DNA of 64,000 nt from Rhizobium sp. CF080. GTDB lineage: Bacteria; Pseudomonadota; Alphaproteobacteria; Rhizobiales; Rhizobiaceae. Each line of letters begins with the position of its first letter. Within the stretch, counting starts at the first letter, position 1. A program made the translations under genes and the position numbers. The notes under the pieces were generated by a model. That model did not search any database. It worked only from the letters and a program-made list of their open reading frames with translations, and was not told where the DNA came from. Of this stretch, positions 1 through 8,127 are shown one piece after another. Location of the stretch: positions 434,001-498,000 of the forward strand of contig NZ_AKKC02000004.1 of assembly GCF_000282095.2 (NCBI RefSeq), written 5' to 3'.

Positions 1-650
1 CCGTTCTGCATGATGGCGACCCGATCGCAGAGATGAGCGACGACCCCCAGGTCGTGGCTGACGAGGATATAGGTCAGCTTCTCCCGATCGCGCAGATCCT
101 TGAGCAGGTTCAGGATTTCCGCCTGAATGGAGACGTCCAGAGCCGAGGTGGGTTCGTCGAGCAGCAGGATCCGCGGTTCCAGGATGAGTGCCCGGGCAAT
201 TGCCACGCGCTGCCGCTGTCCGCCGGAAAGCTGGTGCGGGAAGCGATAGCGGAAATTGAGGGGCAGTCCGACATCCTTGAGCGCCTTTTCGACGCGCTCC
301 TGCCGGTTGTCCTTGCCGTGGATTTCGAGAGGCTCCAGCAAGGTTCGCCCGATCGTATGGCGGGGATGGATGGAGCCGAACGGATCCTGGAACACCATCT
401 GTTGCTTGGCGAGCTGCGATATAGACCGCTTCTGGCCGATCGTCTCGTCATCGATGCGGATGGAGCCGGTCCATTGTCTGTTACGGCCGGCGAGCGCTCC
501 AAGGACTGTGGATTTGCCACAGCCGCTTTCGCCGACCAGCCCGAATGTCTCGCCCTTCGCAACCTCGAAGGACACATCGTTGACGACACGGAGAAGGCTG
601 TCGCCGTGGCCGTAGGAAACCGCAAGATGATCGACCTTGATCATGGTCAT
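1..650 (-). CDS. Oligopeptide-type ABC transporter ATPase (OppF/DppF-like), partial
   Basis: This is the second ATPase of the peptide-type importer; its C-terminus lies beyond the left edge. About 216 codons are visible, read from ATG at 650, and no stop occurs before base 1. The translation shows Walker A (GESGCGKST), a Q-loop in VFQDPFGS, the signature LSGGQRQRV, Walker B (ILLLDEPTSALD) and the H-loop SHDLGVV. It hydrolyses ATP on the cytoplasmic side to drive uptake through the two permeases encoded just upstream. The gene begins 3 bases after the first ATPase gene ends, so the two are co-transcribed. An alternative ATG lies at 644. Substrate cannot be deduced, although the divergent sugar-acid-type enzymes hint at a non-peptide ligand. 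Confidence 0.9.
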   Translation of the reverse strand, partial: MTMIKVDHLAVSYGHGDSLLRVVNDVSFEVAKGETFGLVGESGCGKSTVLGALAGRNRQWTGSIRIDDETIGQKRSISQLAKQQMVFQDPFGSIHPRHTIGRTLLEPLEIHGKDNRQERVEKALKDVGLPLNFRYRFPHQLSGGQRQRVAIARALILEPRILLLDEPTSALDVSIQAEILNLLKDLRDREKLTYILVSHDLGVVAHLCDRVAIMQN

Positions 651-653
651 GGT

Positions 654-1502
654 TCAGTTCTCCAACCAGGCCGGATCGCGGCGCAGGACCTCAAGCCGAT
701 CGCGCGGATGGTCGAGGCTCGGCAGCGCGTTCAACAGGCCGCGGGTATAGGGATGCTGCGCGTCGTCCAGATCGGCGGCCGCGATCGTTTCCACGACACG
801 ACCCGCATACATGATGATGACGCGGTCGCAGAAGCTGCGCACCAGATTGAGATCGTGAGAGATGAAGATCAGCCCGAGGTTCCGCTCCGTCACCAGGTCG
901 TCGAGGATCGACAGAACCTGCTGGCGCACGGTCACGTCCAGCGCCGAGGTGGGCTCATCGGCGATGATCAGTGACGGCGATGCGATCAGCATCATGGAAA
1001 TCATGATGCGCTGCCCCATTCCGCCGGAAACCTCATGCGGATAAAGGTCGAAAACGCGCTGCGGATCGCGAATGTTGACGCGCTCCAGCATGGCCAGCGT
1101 CCGCTGCCGCGCTTCTTTCTTCGACACCCGCTCATGCAGGATGACGGTTTCCGCAATCTGCTCTCCGACGGTCATGACCGGATTGAGCGAATATTTCGGG
1201 TCCTGCAGGATCATCGAGATCCGCCGTCCGCGCACCGAAAGCATCTGCTCTTCGGGCACGGTCAGCAGGTTGATGTCTTCGAACTGCAGCCTGTCGGCCT
1301 TGACGACCGCTTGTGGCGGCTGCAGCCGCATGATCGCTCGCCCGACCGTGCTCTTGCCCGAGCCGGACTCGCCGATGATGCCGACTTTCTCGCGGCCGAC
1401 GCTGAAGGAGACGTTGCGCACGGCGGTGACGACGCCGGACAGCGTCGGGAATTCCACCGACATGTTCTGAACGGTCAGGATGTTTTCAGGCGGTTTAAGC
1501 AT
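654..1502 (-). CDS. Oligopeptide-type ABC transporter ATPase (OppD/DppD-like)
   Basis: A 282-residue ATPase of the OppD/DppD family that pairs with the neighbouring ATPase. It carries Walker A (GESGSGKST), Q-loop VILQDPKYSLNP, a slightly divergent signature SGGMGQRI, Walker B (LIIADEPTSALD) and the H-loop FISHDLNLV. The start is ATG at 1502 (MLKPPENIL), which overlaps the upstream permease stop by 8 bases; a longer reading frame upstream only runs over the permease gene. It is rather short for OppD, ending soon after the H-loop with a brief Opp C-terminal extension. Confidence in family is high, substrate unknown. Confidence 0.92.
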   Translation of the reverse strand: MLKPPENILTVQNMSVEFPTLSGVVTAVRNVSFSVGREKVGIIGESGSGKSTVGRAIMRLQPPQAVVKADRLQFEDINLLTVPEEQMLSVRGRRISMILQDPKYSLNPVMTVGEQIAETVILHERVSKKEARQRTLAMLERVNIRDPQRVFDLYPHEVSGGMGQRIMISMMLIASPSLIIADEPTSALDVTVRQQVLSILDDLVTERNLGLIFISHDLNLVRSFCDRVIIMYAGRVVETIAAADLDDAQHPYTRGLLNALPSLDHPRDRLEVLRRDPAWLEN

Positions 1503-2433
1503 TGCGGGGATCCAGTATGTCGCGCAGGCCGTCGCCGAAGAGATTGAACGCCAGGCTGACGACGAGGATTGCAAGGCCCGGAATCGTCGTCAGCCACCAC
1601 GCATCGAGAAGATACTTGCGTCCGGCGGCCGCCATCGCACCCCATTCGGCCATGGGTGGCTGGGCGCCGAGGCCGAGGAAGCCGAGGCCGGCGGCGGTGA
1701 GGATGATGCTCGACATGTTGAGGGTCAGGCGGACGATGATGGACGGCGCACACAGTGGCACGATATGGCGAAGCAGAATGCGGCCCATGCGCGCGCCCTG
1801 CAGTTCTGCGGCGACCACGAAGTCGGCATTGCGGAACGTCAGCGTTTCCGCTCGCGCCAGCCGGGCGATCGGCGGCCATATGGTCAGTGCGATGGCGATC
1901 ACCGCATTTTCGATGCCGGGCCCGAGCGCTGCCGAGAATGCCAGCGCCAGGACGAGGCTGGGGAAGGAGAGGAAGATATCGGTGACGCGCATCAGCACGA
2001 CATCGACCCAGCCGCCGAGATAACCGGCGCTGGCGCCGATCACGAAGCCGATCGGAGCGACGATGACGGTCACCAGGATGCTGATGTAGAGCGTTGTGCG
2101 CGCCCCGTAGACGATGCGGGTGTAAACGTCGCGGCCGAACTCGTCGGTCCCGAACCAGTGGTTTGCCGAGGGCGCCTTGAGTGCCATCGTCAGGTCCTGG
2201 CCGTAGGGATCGTAGACCGTCAGCACGGGCGCCAGCGCGGCAATGATGACGAGGGCTATCACCACGGCGAAGCCTGCAAACGCCAGCGGGTTGGCAAGCA
2301 GGCTGAGCCAGGCCACATAGGCCTTGTGCAGTCTGGCCTGCCTCGTGGAGGTGAAGTCCTCGTTGATGAGCCAGTTGTGAAGGTCGGTGAAGTAACCGGA
2401 TTTGGTCATGGAGCTACCGGGGTCCTGGGTCAT
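1495..2433 (-). CDS. ABC transporter permease (DppC/OppC family)
   Basis: An inner-membrane permease of 312 residues with an N-terminal OppC-type helix (about residues 40-65) and a binding-protein-dependent transport domain. The segment around FGTDEFGRDVYTRIVYG is the typical DppC motif before the transmembrane core, and an EAA-like loop follows (GARMGRILLRHIVPL). The ATG at 2433 overlaps the preceding permease stop as ATGA, which fixes the start better than the long upstream extension or the internal ATG at 2409. It forms the channel with the permease encoded upstream and is translationally coupled to it and to the ATPase downstream. Confidence 0.92.
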   Translation of the reverse strand: MTQDPGSSMTKSGYFTDLHNWLINEDFTSTRQARLHKAYVAWLSLLANPLAFAGFAVVIALVIIAALAPVLTVYDPYGQDLTMALKAPSANHWFGTDEFGRDVYTRIVYGARTTLYISILVTVIVAPIGFVIGASAGYLGGWVDVVLMRVTDIFLSFPSLVLALAFSAALGPGIENAVIAIALTIWPPIARLARAETLTFRNADFVVAAELQGARMGRILLRHIVPLCAPSIIVRLTLNMSSIILTAAGLGFLGLGAQPPMAEWGAMAAAGRKYLLDAWWLTTIPGLAILVVSLAFNLFGDGLRDILDPRNA

Positions 2434-3491
2434 CGGGTTCGGGGATCGATGAAGCGGTAGACGATATCCGACAGGAGGTTGATCGCGATCGAGATGATGC
2501 CGATCAGCAGCACACTGCCGAGAACCGCGTTCATGTCTGCGAAGAACAAGGCGGAGGTGAGATACTGGCCGAGGCCCGGCCAGGAGAATACCGTCTCGAT
2601 GAGCACGGTGCCGTCGAGAAGTCCGCAATAGGCAAGCGCCACGACCGTGAGCAACTGGACGCGGATGTTGCGGAAGGCGTGGCGCCAGATGATCGGCCGC
2701 GTGCCGAGGCCCTTTGCGCGGGCCGTCAGGATATATTCCTGCCTGAGCTGTTCGAGCATGAAGCTGCGGCTCATGCGGCTGAGATAGGCCATGGCCGCAT
2801 AACCGAGGATGAGCGCGGGCGCGATGACATGGTGGAGCGCGCTCCAGAAGACGTCCCATTCTCTGGCCAGAAGCGAGTCGATGATCAGCGAGTTCGTCGG
2901 CCCTTCGACAAGCCCCTCGTTATAGATGTCAATGCGGCCACCGGCGGGAATGACGCCGAGATTGGCGTAGCATATCAGGATCACCGTCGTGCCGATCCAG
3001 AAGATCGGCGTGGAATGCCCGAGCAGCCCGACGATGCGGGCGAGATGATCGACCCAGGTCCCTTTCCGCACGGCCGACAGGATGCCGAGGGGAACGCCGA
3101 ACCCTGCGCCGATGATCGTCGCGAGCGTGGCGAGTTCCAGCGTCGCGGGGAATACCCGGGCGAGATCGCTCGCCACCTGGTTCTTGGTGACGTGCGACTG
3201 GCCGAAGTCCAGTCGCACGATATCGGCAAGATAGGAGCCGAACTGCACATAGAGGGGCCTGTCCAACCCCATCTCCTTGTAGACGCGATCATAGGTCGCC
3301 TGATCCGCCTGATCGCCGACCACGGCGATGACCGGGTCCGCCGGGATCATCCGGCCGACGACGAAGGTGATGATCAGAAGGCCAAGCAACGTCGTCGCGA
3401 TCACCGCGAGCGACGTGGCAAGTTTACGCCCGGCGGACAGCAGCTTCCTGCTGGCCGCGCGTCGCGTTTCGATGGTCTGTGACATGCTCAA
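2430..3491 (-). CDS. ABC transporter permease (DppB/OppB family)
   Basis: First permease of the importer, about 350 residues. It has an N-terminal membrane anchor (LLGLLIITFVVGRMIPADPV, the usual DppB start region), a periplasmic stretch with a LGLDRPLYVQ-like motif and a C-terminal permease core with an EAA loop (ARAKGLGTRPIIWRHAFRN). TTG at 3491 has a better-placed AGGA (about 9 bases upstream) than ATG at 3485 (about 15 bases), so the TTG start is kept; the difference is only two residues. It lies 24 bases after the solute-binding-protein gene. Confidence 0.92.
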   Translation of the reverse strand: MSMSQTIETRRAASRKLLSAGRKLATSLAVIATTLLGLLIITFVVGRMIPADPVIAVVGDQADQATYDRVYKEMGLDRPLYVQFGSYLADIVRLDFGQSHVTKNQVASDLARVFPATLELATLATIIGAGFGVPLGILSAVRKGTWVDHLARIVGLLGHSTPIFWIGTTVILICYANLGVIPAGGRIDIYNEGLVEGPTNSLIIDSLLAREWDVFWSALHHVIAPALILGYAAMAYLSRMSRSFMLEQLRQEYILTARAKGLGTRPIIWRHAFRNIRVQLLTVVALAYCGLLDGTVLIETVFSWPGLGQYLTSALFFADMNAVLGSVLLIGIISIAINLLSDIVYRFIDPRTR

Positions 3492-3515
3492 TTGCGCAGT
3501 TCCTAGAAGAGGCGA

Positions 3516-5111
3516 TCAATTGCCCTTGTTGACCGTGTCCCAGCGGGTCAGCCAGGTCGAGTGGCCGATATAGCCCTTCACCTCGTTGCGAACCGCCTTG
3601 GCGTCGGTGCGCAGGAACGAGGTGACCAGGGCCGGCGACGAAGCAAGATAGGCCTCGTTGATCTTGGTATAGAGTTCTGCGCGCTTCGACTGGTCGGTCT
3701 CGTGCGCGGCGGCGGTGACCATCTGCTGGATGTCCTTGGGAACATCCCAGGCCGTGCGCCAGGCATTCAGGCCGACGAGCTTGGCCTCGTCGGTATTGTT
3801 GGCGTTCGTCGCATAGGATTGCAGAACCGCATGCGGGTCGGGCAAACGGTCGCCCGAGCGGGCCGAAAAGATCTCGAACTGGCGGTTGCGGAACTTGCCG
3901 ATATGATCGCCGCCCTGCAGGTCGAGCTTGATGCCGGCCTTGGCGGCATTGGCCTGAAGCGACTGGGCGACTTCGTATTCGGGCGTCACCGGCGTCGCGT
4001 AATAGACCTTGGAGAAGCCGTTCGGATAACCGGCCTCGGTGAGAAGCTGCTTGGCCTTTTCGATATCGAGCTTGTACGGGTTCTTGTCGATCGCGCCCGG
4101 CAGGCCGGCCGGCACGATCGTCTGCTGCTTGATGCCGTAATATTTCATGACAGTGCCCGCGAGGCCGTCATAGTCGATCAGGTAGCGGAACGCCTCGCGC
4201 ACCTTCGGCTTCGAAAGAATTTCATCCTTCTGGTTCAGGGCCAGATAGTAGAAACCGAAGCCGGGGGTCTTCTGGATCGTCACCTTGCCGCCCGTCTCGA
4301 GTGCGCCGAGGTCGGTCGAGGAAAGCCGCGTCGCCACATCGGCGTCGCCGGCATCGATCTGCAGGCGCTGGGCGGACGATTCAGGGATGTGGCGCAGCAA
4401 AACGCGGCGCATCTTGGGTTCGCCCTGCCAGTAGTCCTTGAACGCATCGGCGATGATCAGCTCGTTGACGCGCCACGTCCGCAGCGTATAGGGGCCGGAG
4501 CCCGCGTCGGCGGTCTGCAGGAATTCCCTCCCCATATCGCCGCCCTTGTCCTTGTCGGCAAGGAACTTGCTGTCGAGGATCGAGGTGGAGAAACTCGCGA
4601 GCGAATAGAGGATGAGGTTTGAATTCCAGACCTCCGGGGTTTCGACAACGACGGTCGAACCGTCTGTCGCACGAATGAGCTTTTCGACGTTGTCAGCCGT
4701 AAATCCCCACTGGCGCAGGTCCGTCGACGGCGCGAGGCCGAGCTTCACCAGCCGGCGCAGCGACCATTCGACATCCTTTGCCGTCAACGGGTTGCCGGAG
4801 TGAAATTTGATGCCCGAGCGGATCTTGAACGTAAACGTCTTGCCATCCGGAGAAACCGTCCAGCTCTCGGCGATGCCCGGCTGCGGCTTGGAAATGTCGG
4901 CGGCGGGCAGGACGATCAGCCGCTCGTAGAGATTGGCGACGATCTCCGCGGCTTCCAGCTGGTTGATCTCGTTGGGGTCAAGCCCGCGCAGGGACGAGGT
5001 GTCCATGGCGACGACCAATTGATCCTTCGGTGTCGCCGCCAAAACGAGGCCTGGCGCACACAATGACAGGGCAGCAATGCTGGAAAGCAGAATGACGTGA
5101 CGTCTGAGCAT
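3516..5111 (-). CDS. ABC transporter substrate-binding protein, family 5 (peptide/nickel type)
   Basis: A periplasmic solute receptor of 531 residues that delivers ligand to the two permeases downstream. The start is ATG at 5111 behind GAGGAGG; the preceding in-frame codons fall in the promoter region and are not likely coding. Residues 1-25 form a Sec signal peptide (MLRRHVILLSSIAALSL then CAPGLVLAA). Family 5 marks are visible: LAESW-like (GIAESWTVSPDGKTFTF), FHSGNPLTAKDVEWS, and a closing region rich in aromatic residues. It heads the five-gene minus-strand operon and is divergent from the GntR gene. The family binds peptides, nickel chelates, opines and sugar-acid conjugates, so the ligand stays open. 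Confidence 0.93.
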   Translation of the reverse strand: MLRRHVILLSSIAALSLCAPGLVLAATPKDQLVVAMDTSSLRGLDPNEINQLEAAEIVANLYERLIVLPAADISKPQPGIAESWTVSPDGKTFTFKIRSGIKFHSGNPLTAKDVEWSLRRLVKLGLAPSTDLRQWGFTADNVEKLIRATDGSTVVVETPEVWNSNLILYSLASFSTSILDSKFLADKDKGGDMGREFLQTADAGSGPYTLRTWRVNELIIADAFKDYWQGEPKMRRVLLRHIPESSAQRLQIDAGDADVATRLSSTDLGALETGGKVTIQKTPGFGFYYLALNQKDEILSKPKVREAFRYLIDYDGLAGTVMKYYGIKQQTIVPAGLPGAIDKNPYKLDIEKAKQLLTEAGYPNGFSKVYYATPVTPEYEVAQSLQANAAKAGIKLDLQGGDHIGKFRNRQFEIFSARSGDRLPDPHAVLQSYATNANNTDEAKLVGLNAWRTAWDVPKDIQQMVTAAAHETDQSKRAELYTKINEAYLASSPALVTSFLRTDAKAVRNEVKGYIGHSTWLTRWDTVNKGN

Positions 5112-5170
5112 AAAAAATCCTCCTCCGGGCTCCTCAAATCGCATCGACGACAGATTTTCGTATCGACATA

Positions 5171-5195
5171 GATCTGAAGTCTGGTATATCAGATC
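5171..5195. promoter_or_regulatory. Putative GntR operator in divergent promoter
   Basis: A perfect 7-base inverted repeat, GATCTGA (5171-5177) and TCAGATC (5189-5195), separated by 11 bases. A second nested near-palindrome TGGTATATCA (5182-5191) resembles the TGGTATACCA-type site of FadR-subfamily GntR proteins. It lies between the importer gene (start 5111) and the regulator gene (start 5234), where one site could control both directions. Confidence 0.5.
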
Positions 5196-5233
5196 CCACA
5201 CTCTCACTGCCTCGTCAACGGATTTCGCGAAAA

Positions 5234-5944
5234 ATGATTCCTGAGCCAACTGGAAGCCCACGGTCCGAAGCGTTTGCGAAGATCGATCCGAAATTTCAGA
5301 TGACGGTGCGCGATCACGTTCACCGCACCCTGCGGGCCGCCATCCTCGCAGGACGGTTCGCGACGGGGGAGAAGGTCAACGAGCGCAGCCTCGCCGAGCA
5401 GTTCGGCGTCAGCACGACGCCGGTCAAGGAGGCCTTGCGCCAGCTTGAGACGGAGGGCCTGGTCGAGGCTCTGCCCCGGCGCGGCGTCATTATCCGGTTC
5501 GATATGAGCTGGGCGGAGGAGATGATTCTGGCCCGCGCCGCGCTCGAATCGATGATCGCGCACCTGGCCGCAAAGCGCATCGGCAAGCCGGCCGGCGCCG
5601 AGTTGACGGCAATAGCCGATCTGATGGCCAAGGCGACGTTGTCCGCGGATGCGGACAGCCTGATTTCCCTCAACGAGCAATTCCACGAACACATTCACCG
5701 CAGCTCCCGCTGCGGTTACCTGGCGAAATTGATTGAACGGCAGCAATTCTACGACGCCAGCATCCGCCGCGTCATCCACATGGATCCCGCCGAACGTCAG
5801 AAAGCGCTCGAAGAGCACACCGCCATCGCCAAGGCCATCGTCACGGGCGATGCGGATCTCGCCGAGCGGCAGATGCGCAACCACGTCGTCCGCTCCGGTG
5901 AAACCTATCTGAACATCGTTTTCGGCAACAAAAAGGATATCTGA
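5234..5944 (+). CDS. GntR-family transcriptional regulator (FadR/FCD subfamily)
   Basis: A 236-residue DNA-binding regulator. The winged helix-turn-helix spans about residues 20-85 (ERSLAEQFGVSTTPVKEALRQL is the typical recognition segment region), followed by an all-helical FCD effector domain with metal-binding-type residues in NEQFHEHIHR and EEHTAIAKAI and a final histidine in MRNHVVRSG. FCD proteins usually sense carboxylic or sugar acids. It lies divergent from the ABC importer and one base upstream of the DapA-family gene, so it probably represses both units and releases them with the substrate or an intermediate. Confidence 0.92.
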   Translation: MIPEPTGSPRSEAFAKIDPKFQMTVRDHVHRTLRAAILAGRFATGEKVNERSLAEQFGVSTTPVKEALRQLETEGLVEALPRRGVIIRFDMSWAEEMILARAALESMIAHLAAKRIGKPAGAELTAIADLMAKATLSADADSLISLNEQFHEHIHRSSRCGYLAKLIERQQFYDASIRRVIHMDPAERQKALEEHTAIAKAIVTGDADLAERQMRNHVVRSGETYLNIVFGNKKDI

Positions 5945-5945
5945 C

Positions 5946-6866
5946 GTGAATGACAGGTTGCAGACTGTAAGAAAGGCGCTGACCGGCATTTCGGGTGTTC
6001 CGGTGACGCCTTACCGGCAAGACGGGACTGTCGACGTCGAAAAGCTCGGCGCGCTGATCAAGCGCCTGGCGGTCGCCAAGGTGCACAACCTGATGGCGGC
6101 CGGCAATACCGGCGAGTTCTTCACGCTCACCATGGACGAAGTCCGCGTCGTGCATGCCGCCACGATCAAGGCCGCCGACGGCATGTCGCTGGTGAGCGCC
6201 GCCGTGGGTCGCTCGCTGACCGAAGCAAAGGCGCTTGCGAAGGACGCGATTGCCGAAGGTGCGGATGCGATCATGGGCCACCATCCGATGGACCCGTTCG
6301 CCGGGCCGTCCTACCAGGCCGCCTACTTCCTGGAACTGGCCGATTTCTGCAGCGTTCCGGTCATCGCCTATGTGCGCAGCGACAGCTTTTCGGTCGAGGA
6401 TTTTCGCAAGCTCGCCCTGCATCCGAACATTGCCGGCATCAAGTTCGCCTCGTCGAACCTGATGCTGCTGGCGGACGTCATTCGAGCCACCCATGACGCT
6501 CCGGCGATCTGGGTCTGCGGTCTGGCCGAAGGCTGGGCGCCGGCATTCTACGCCATGGGCGCCAAGGGCTTCACGTCGGGTCTCGTCAACGTCTTCCCCG
6601 AGCGCTCGCACGCGATCCATCGCGCGCTGGAGGCCGGCAACTATGAGGCAGCGCGCGAACTGATCGACGGCATTGCCGGTTTCGAAATGCTGCGTACCAA
6701 ATACAACAATGGCGCCAACGTGACGGTTGTGAAGGAAGCGCTCGGCATGCTCGGCACTGATGTCGGCCCGGTGCGCGTTCCGGGCGTCGTCGCCCTCAAC
6801 GACGATGAGCGGCGGATTCTGCGCGGCATCGTCGATCGCGTCAAAACCGAAACGTTTGCCGCCTGA
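5946..6866 (+). CDS. Dihydrodipicolinate synthase/N-acetylneuraminate lyase family protein
   Basis: A 306-residue (beta/alpha)8 barrel of the DapA superfamily, starting at GTG 5946 directly after the GntR stop. The carboxylate-binding GNTGE motif is at about residue 53, the conserved tyrosine in VIAYVRSDS and the Schiff-base lysine in IAGIKFASS. Members perform aldol cleavage, or dehydration/decarboxylation of keto-deoxy sugar acids (for example KdgD-type). Since it sits with an enolase-superfamily dehydratase, it could act on that enzyme's 2-keto-3-deoxy product. It is not likely the biosynthetic DapA. The exact substrate is not readable. Confidence 0.88.
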   Translation: MNDRLQTVRKALTGISGVPVTPYRQDGTVDVEKLGALIKRLAVAKVHNLMAAGNTGEFFTLTMDEVRVVHAATIKAADGMSLVSAAVGRSLTEAKALAKDAIAEGADAIMGHHPMDPFAGPSYQAAYFLELADFCSVPVIAYVRSDSFSVEDFRKLALHPNIAGIKFASSNLMLLADVIRATHDAPAIWVCGLAEGWAPAFYAMGAKGFTSGLVNVFPERSHAIHRALEAGNYEAARELIDGIAGFEMLRTKYNNGANVTVVKEALGMLGTDVGPVRVPGVVALNDDERRILRGIVDRVKTETFAA

Positions 6867-6879
6867 GGAGGAAACCAAG

Positions 6880-8019
6880 GTGCATATTACCGGAATAAAA
6901 ACATACATGCAGCGCGTCGACGAGCGTCCTCGCCTGCTGCTCAAGATCGAGACCAGCGAAGGCATCTCCGGCTGGGGCGAATGCTACAATCACGGCCCCG
7001 ACTTGGCGCTTCCGCCCCTTCTCGACTATCTTTTCCATCAGATCGAGGGCGAAGACCCGCGCCGCGTGGAGTTCCTCGTCCTCAAGCTCAACCAACAGTG
7101 CCGGTTTCCTCCCGGAGCCCTGGGCCTTGCCGCGATTTCCGCAATCGATCACGCATTGTGGGATATCGCCGGCAAGGCTGCGGGTCTGCCGGTCTACATG
7201 CTGCTTGGCGGCAATGTGCGTGATCGCGTCCGCGTCTATTGCGGCGTCTATACCGCACCCGATCCGCAGGACGCGCTCGATCAGACCCTCAAGCTCAATG
7301 CAGACTACGGCTATACCGCGTTCAAGCTGAGCCCCTATCGCCGCGATCTTCACAACAGCCGGTGGGGCGAACTGGTGAAGGAAACGGGCGATTATTTCGG
7401 CAAGATCCGCGAGATCACCCCTTCGCATTTCGAATTCGCCTTCGATTCGCACGCGAAGATCTACGAACCTTACCAGGCTGTCCAAATGGCGGCCGCGATC
7501 GCGCCCTATGATCCGCTTTTCTACGAGGAGCCGATCCGGCCCGAGCATATTCCGGCCTGGGCGGAGCTGAAGTCTAAGGTAACGGTGCCCTTGGCAACCG
7601 GCGAATCTCTCTACAATCGCTTCGAGTTCCTGTCGCTGCTGACGGCCCGGGGTGCGGACATCATCCAGCCGGACATCTGCGTCGTCGGCGGCGTCACCGA
7701 AATGCGCCGCATCGCAGCCATCGCCGAAGCGCATTACGTGACGATCGCGCCGCACAACCCGATGGGCCCGCTGGCAACCGCCGTGAACATCCATTTCTGC
7801 GCCGCCCAGCCGAACTTCAAGATCCTGGAGTTCAAACCGCATGTGCATGCGCCCTGGGCGCTCGACCCCTATATGCCGGTGGACGGATATATGAACCTGC
7901 GCCCGGATCGCCCGGGCTGGGGTCTCGAGATCGACGAAAAAGTGCTGGCCAAGGACGATTACATTCACTGGGAGCGGAAAATCACCCGCAAGCCGGACGG
8001 CTCGACCGCCTATCCGTGA
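6880..8019 (+). CDS. Mandelate racemase/muconate lactonizing enzyme family dehydratase
   Basis: An enolase-superfamily protein of 379 residues. GTG at 6880 has GAGGAGG 5' of it; the longer in-frame extension overlaps the preceding gene and is rejected. Metal ligands are visible as Asp189 (AFDSH), Glu216 (YEEPI) and Glu242 (TGESL), with His191 and His292 (APHNPMGPL) as general acid/base candidates. That layout is like galactonate dehydratase. Lys149 (FKLSP) is present, but the second lysine of the classic KxK motif is missing. It probably dehydrates an acid sugar whose product goes to the DapA-family protein. Confidence 0.88.
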   Translation: MHITGIKTYMQRVDERPRLLLKIETSEGISGWGECYNHGPDLALPPLLDYLFHQIEGEDPRRVEFLVLKLNQQCRFPPGALGLAAISAIDHALWDIAGKAAGLPVYMLLGGNVRDRVRVYCGVYTAPDPQDALDQTLKLNADYGYTAFKLSPYRRDLHNSRWGELVKETGDYFGKIREITPSHFEFAFDSHAKIYEPYQAVQMAAAIAPYDPLFYEEPIRPEHIPAWAELKSKVTVPLATGESLYNRFEFLSLLTARGADIIQPDICVVGGVTEMRRIAAIAEAHYVTIAPHNPMGPLATAVNIHFCAAQPNFKILEFKPHVHAPWALDPYMPVDGYMNLRPDRPGWGLEIDEKVLAKDDYIHWERKITRKPDGSTAYP

Positions 8020-8033
8020 ATCATTGCCAGGTA

Positions 8034-8060
8034 CGCCTGTCGATATCGCACGCACAGGCG
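8034..8060. terminator. Hairpin between convergent genes
   Basis: Arms CGCCTGT (8034-8040) and ACAGGCG (8054-8060) pair perfectly over a 13-base loop. It lies 15 bases after the enolase-superfamily stop, facing the convergent gene at 8128. No T-run follows, so it is only a candidate terminator. Confidence 0.35.
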
Positions 8061-8127
8061 CGTTCCTGTGCCGGGGAGGAGGGAGACTTCCTGGCCGGCC
8101 GGACGGCTGCCGTTGCGGCCGCGGAAG

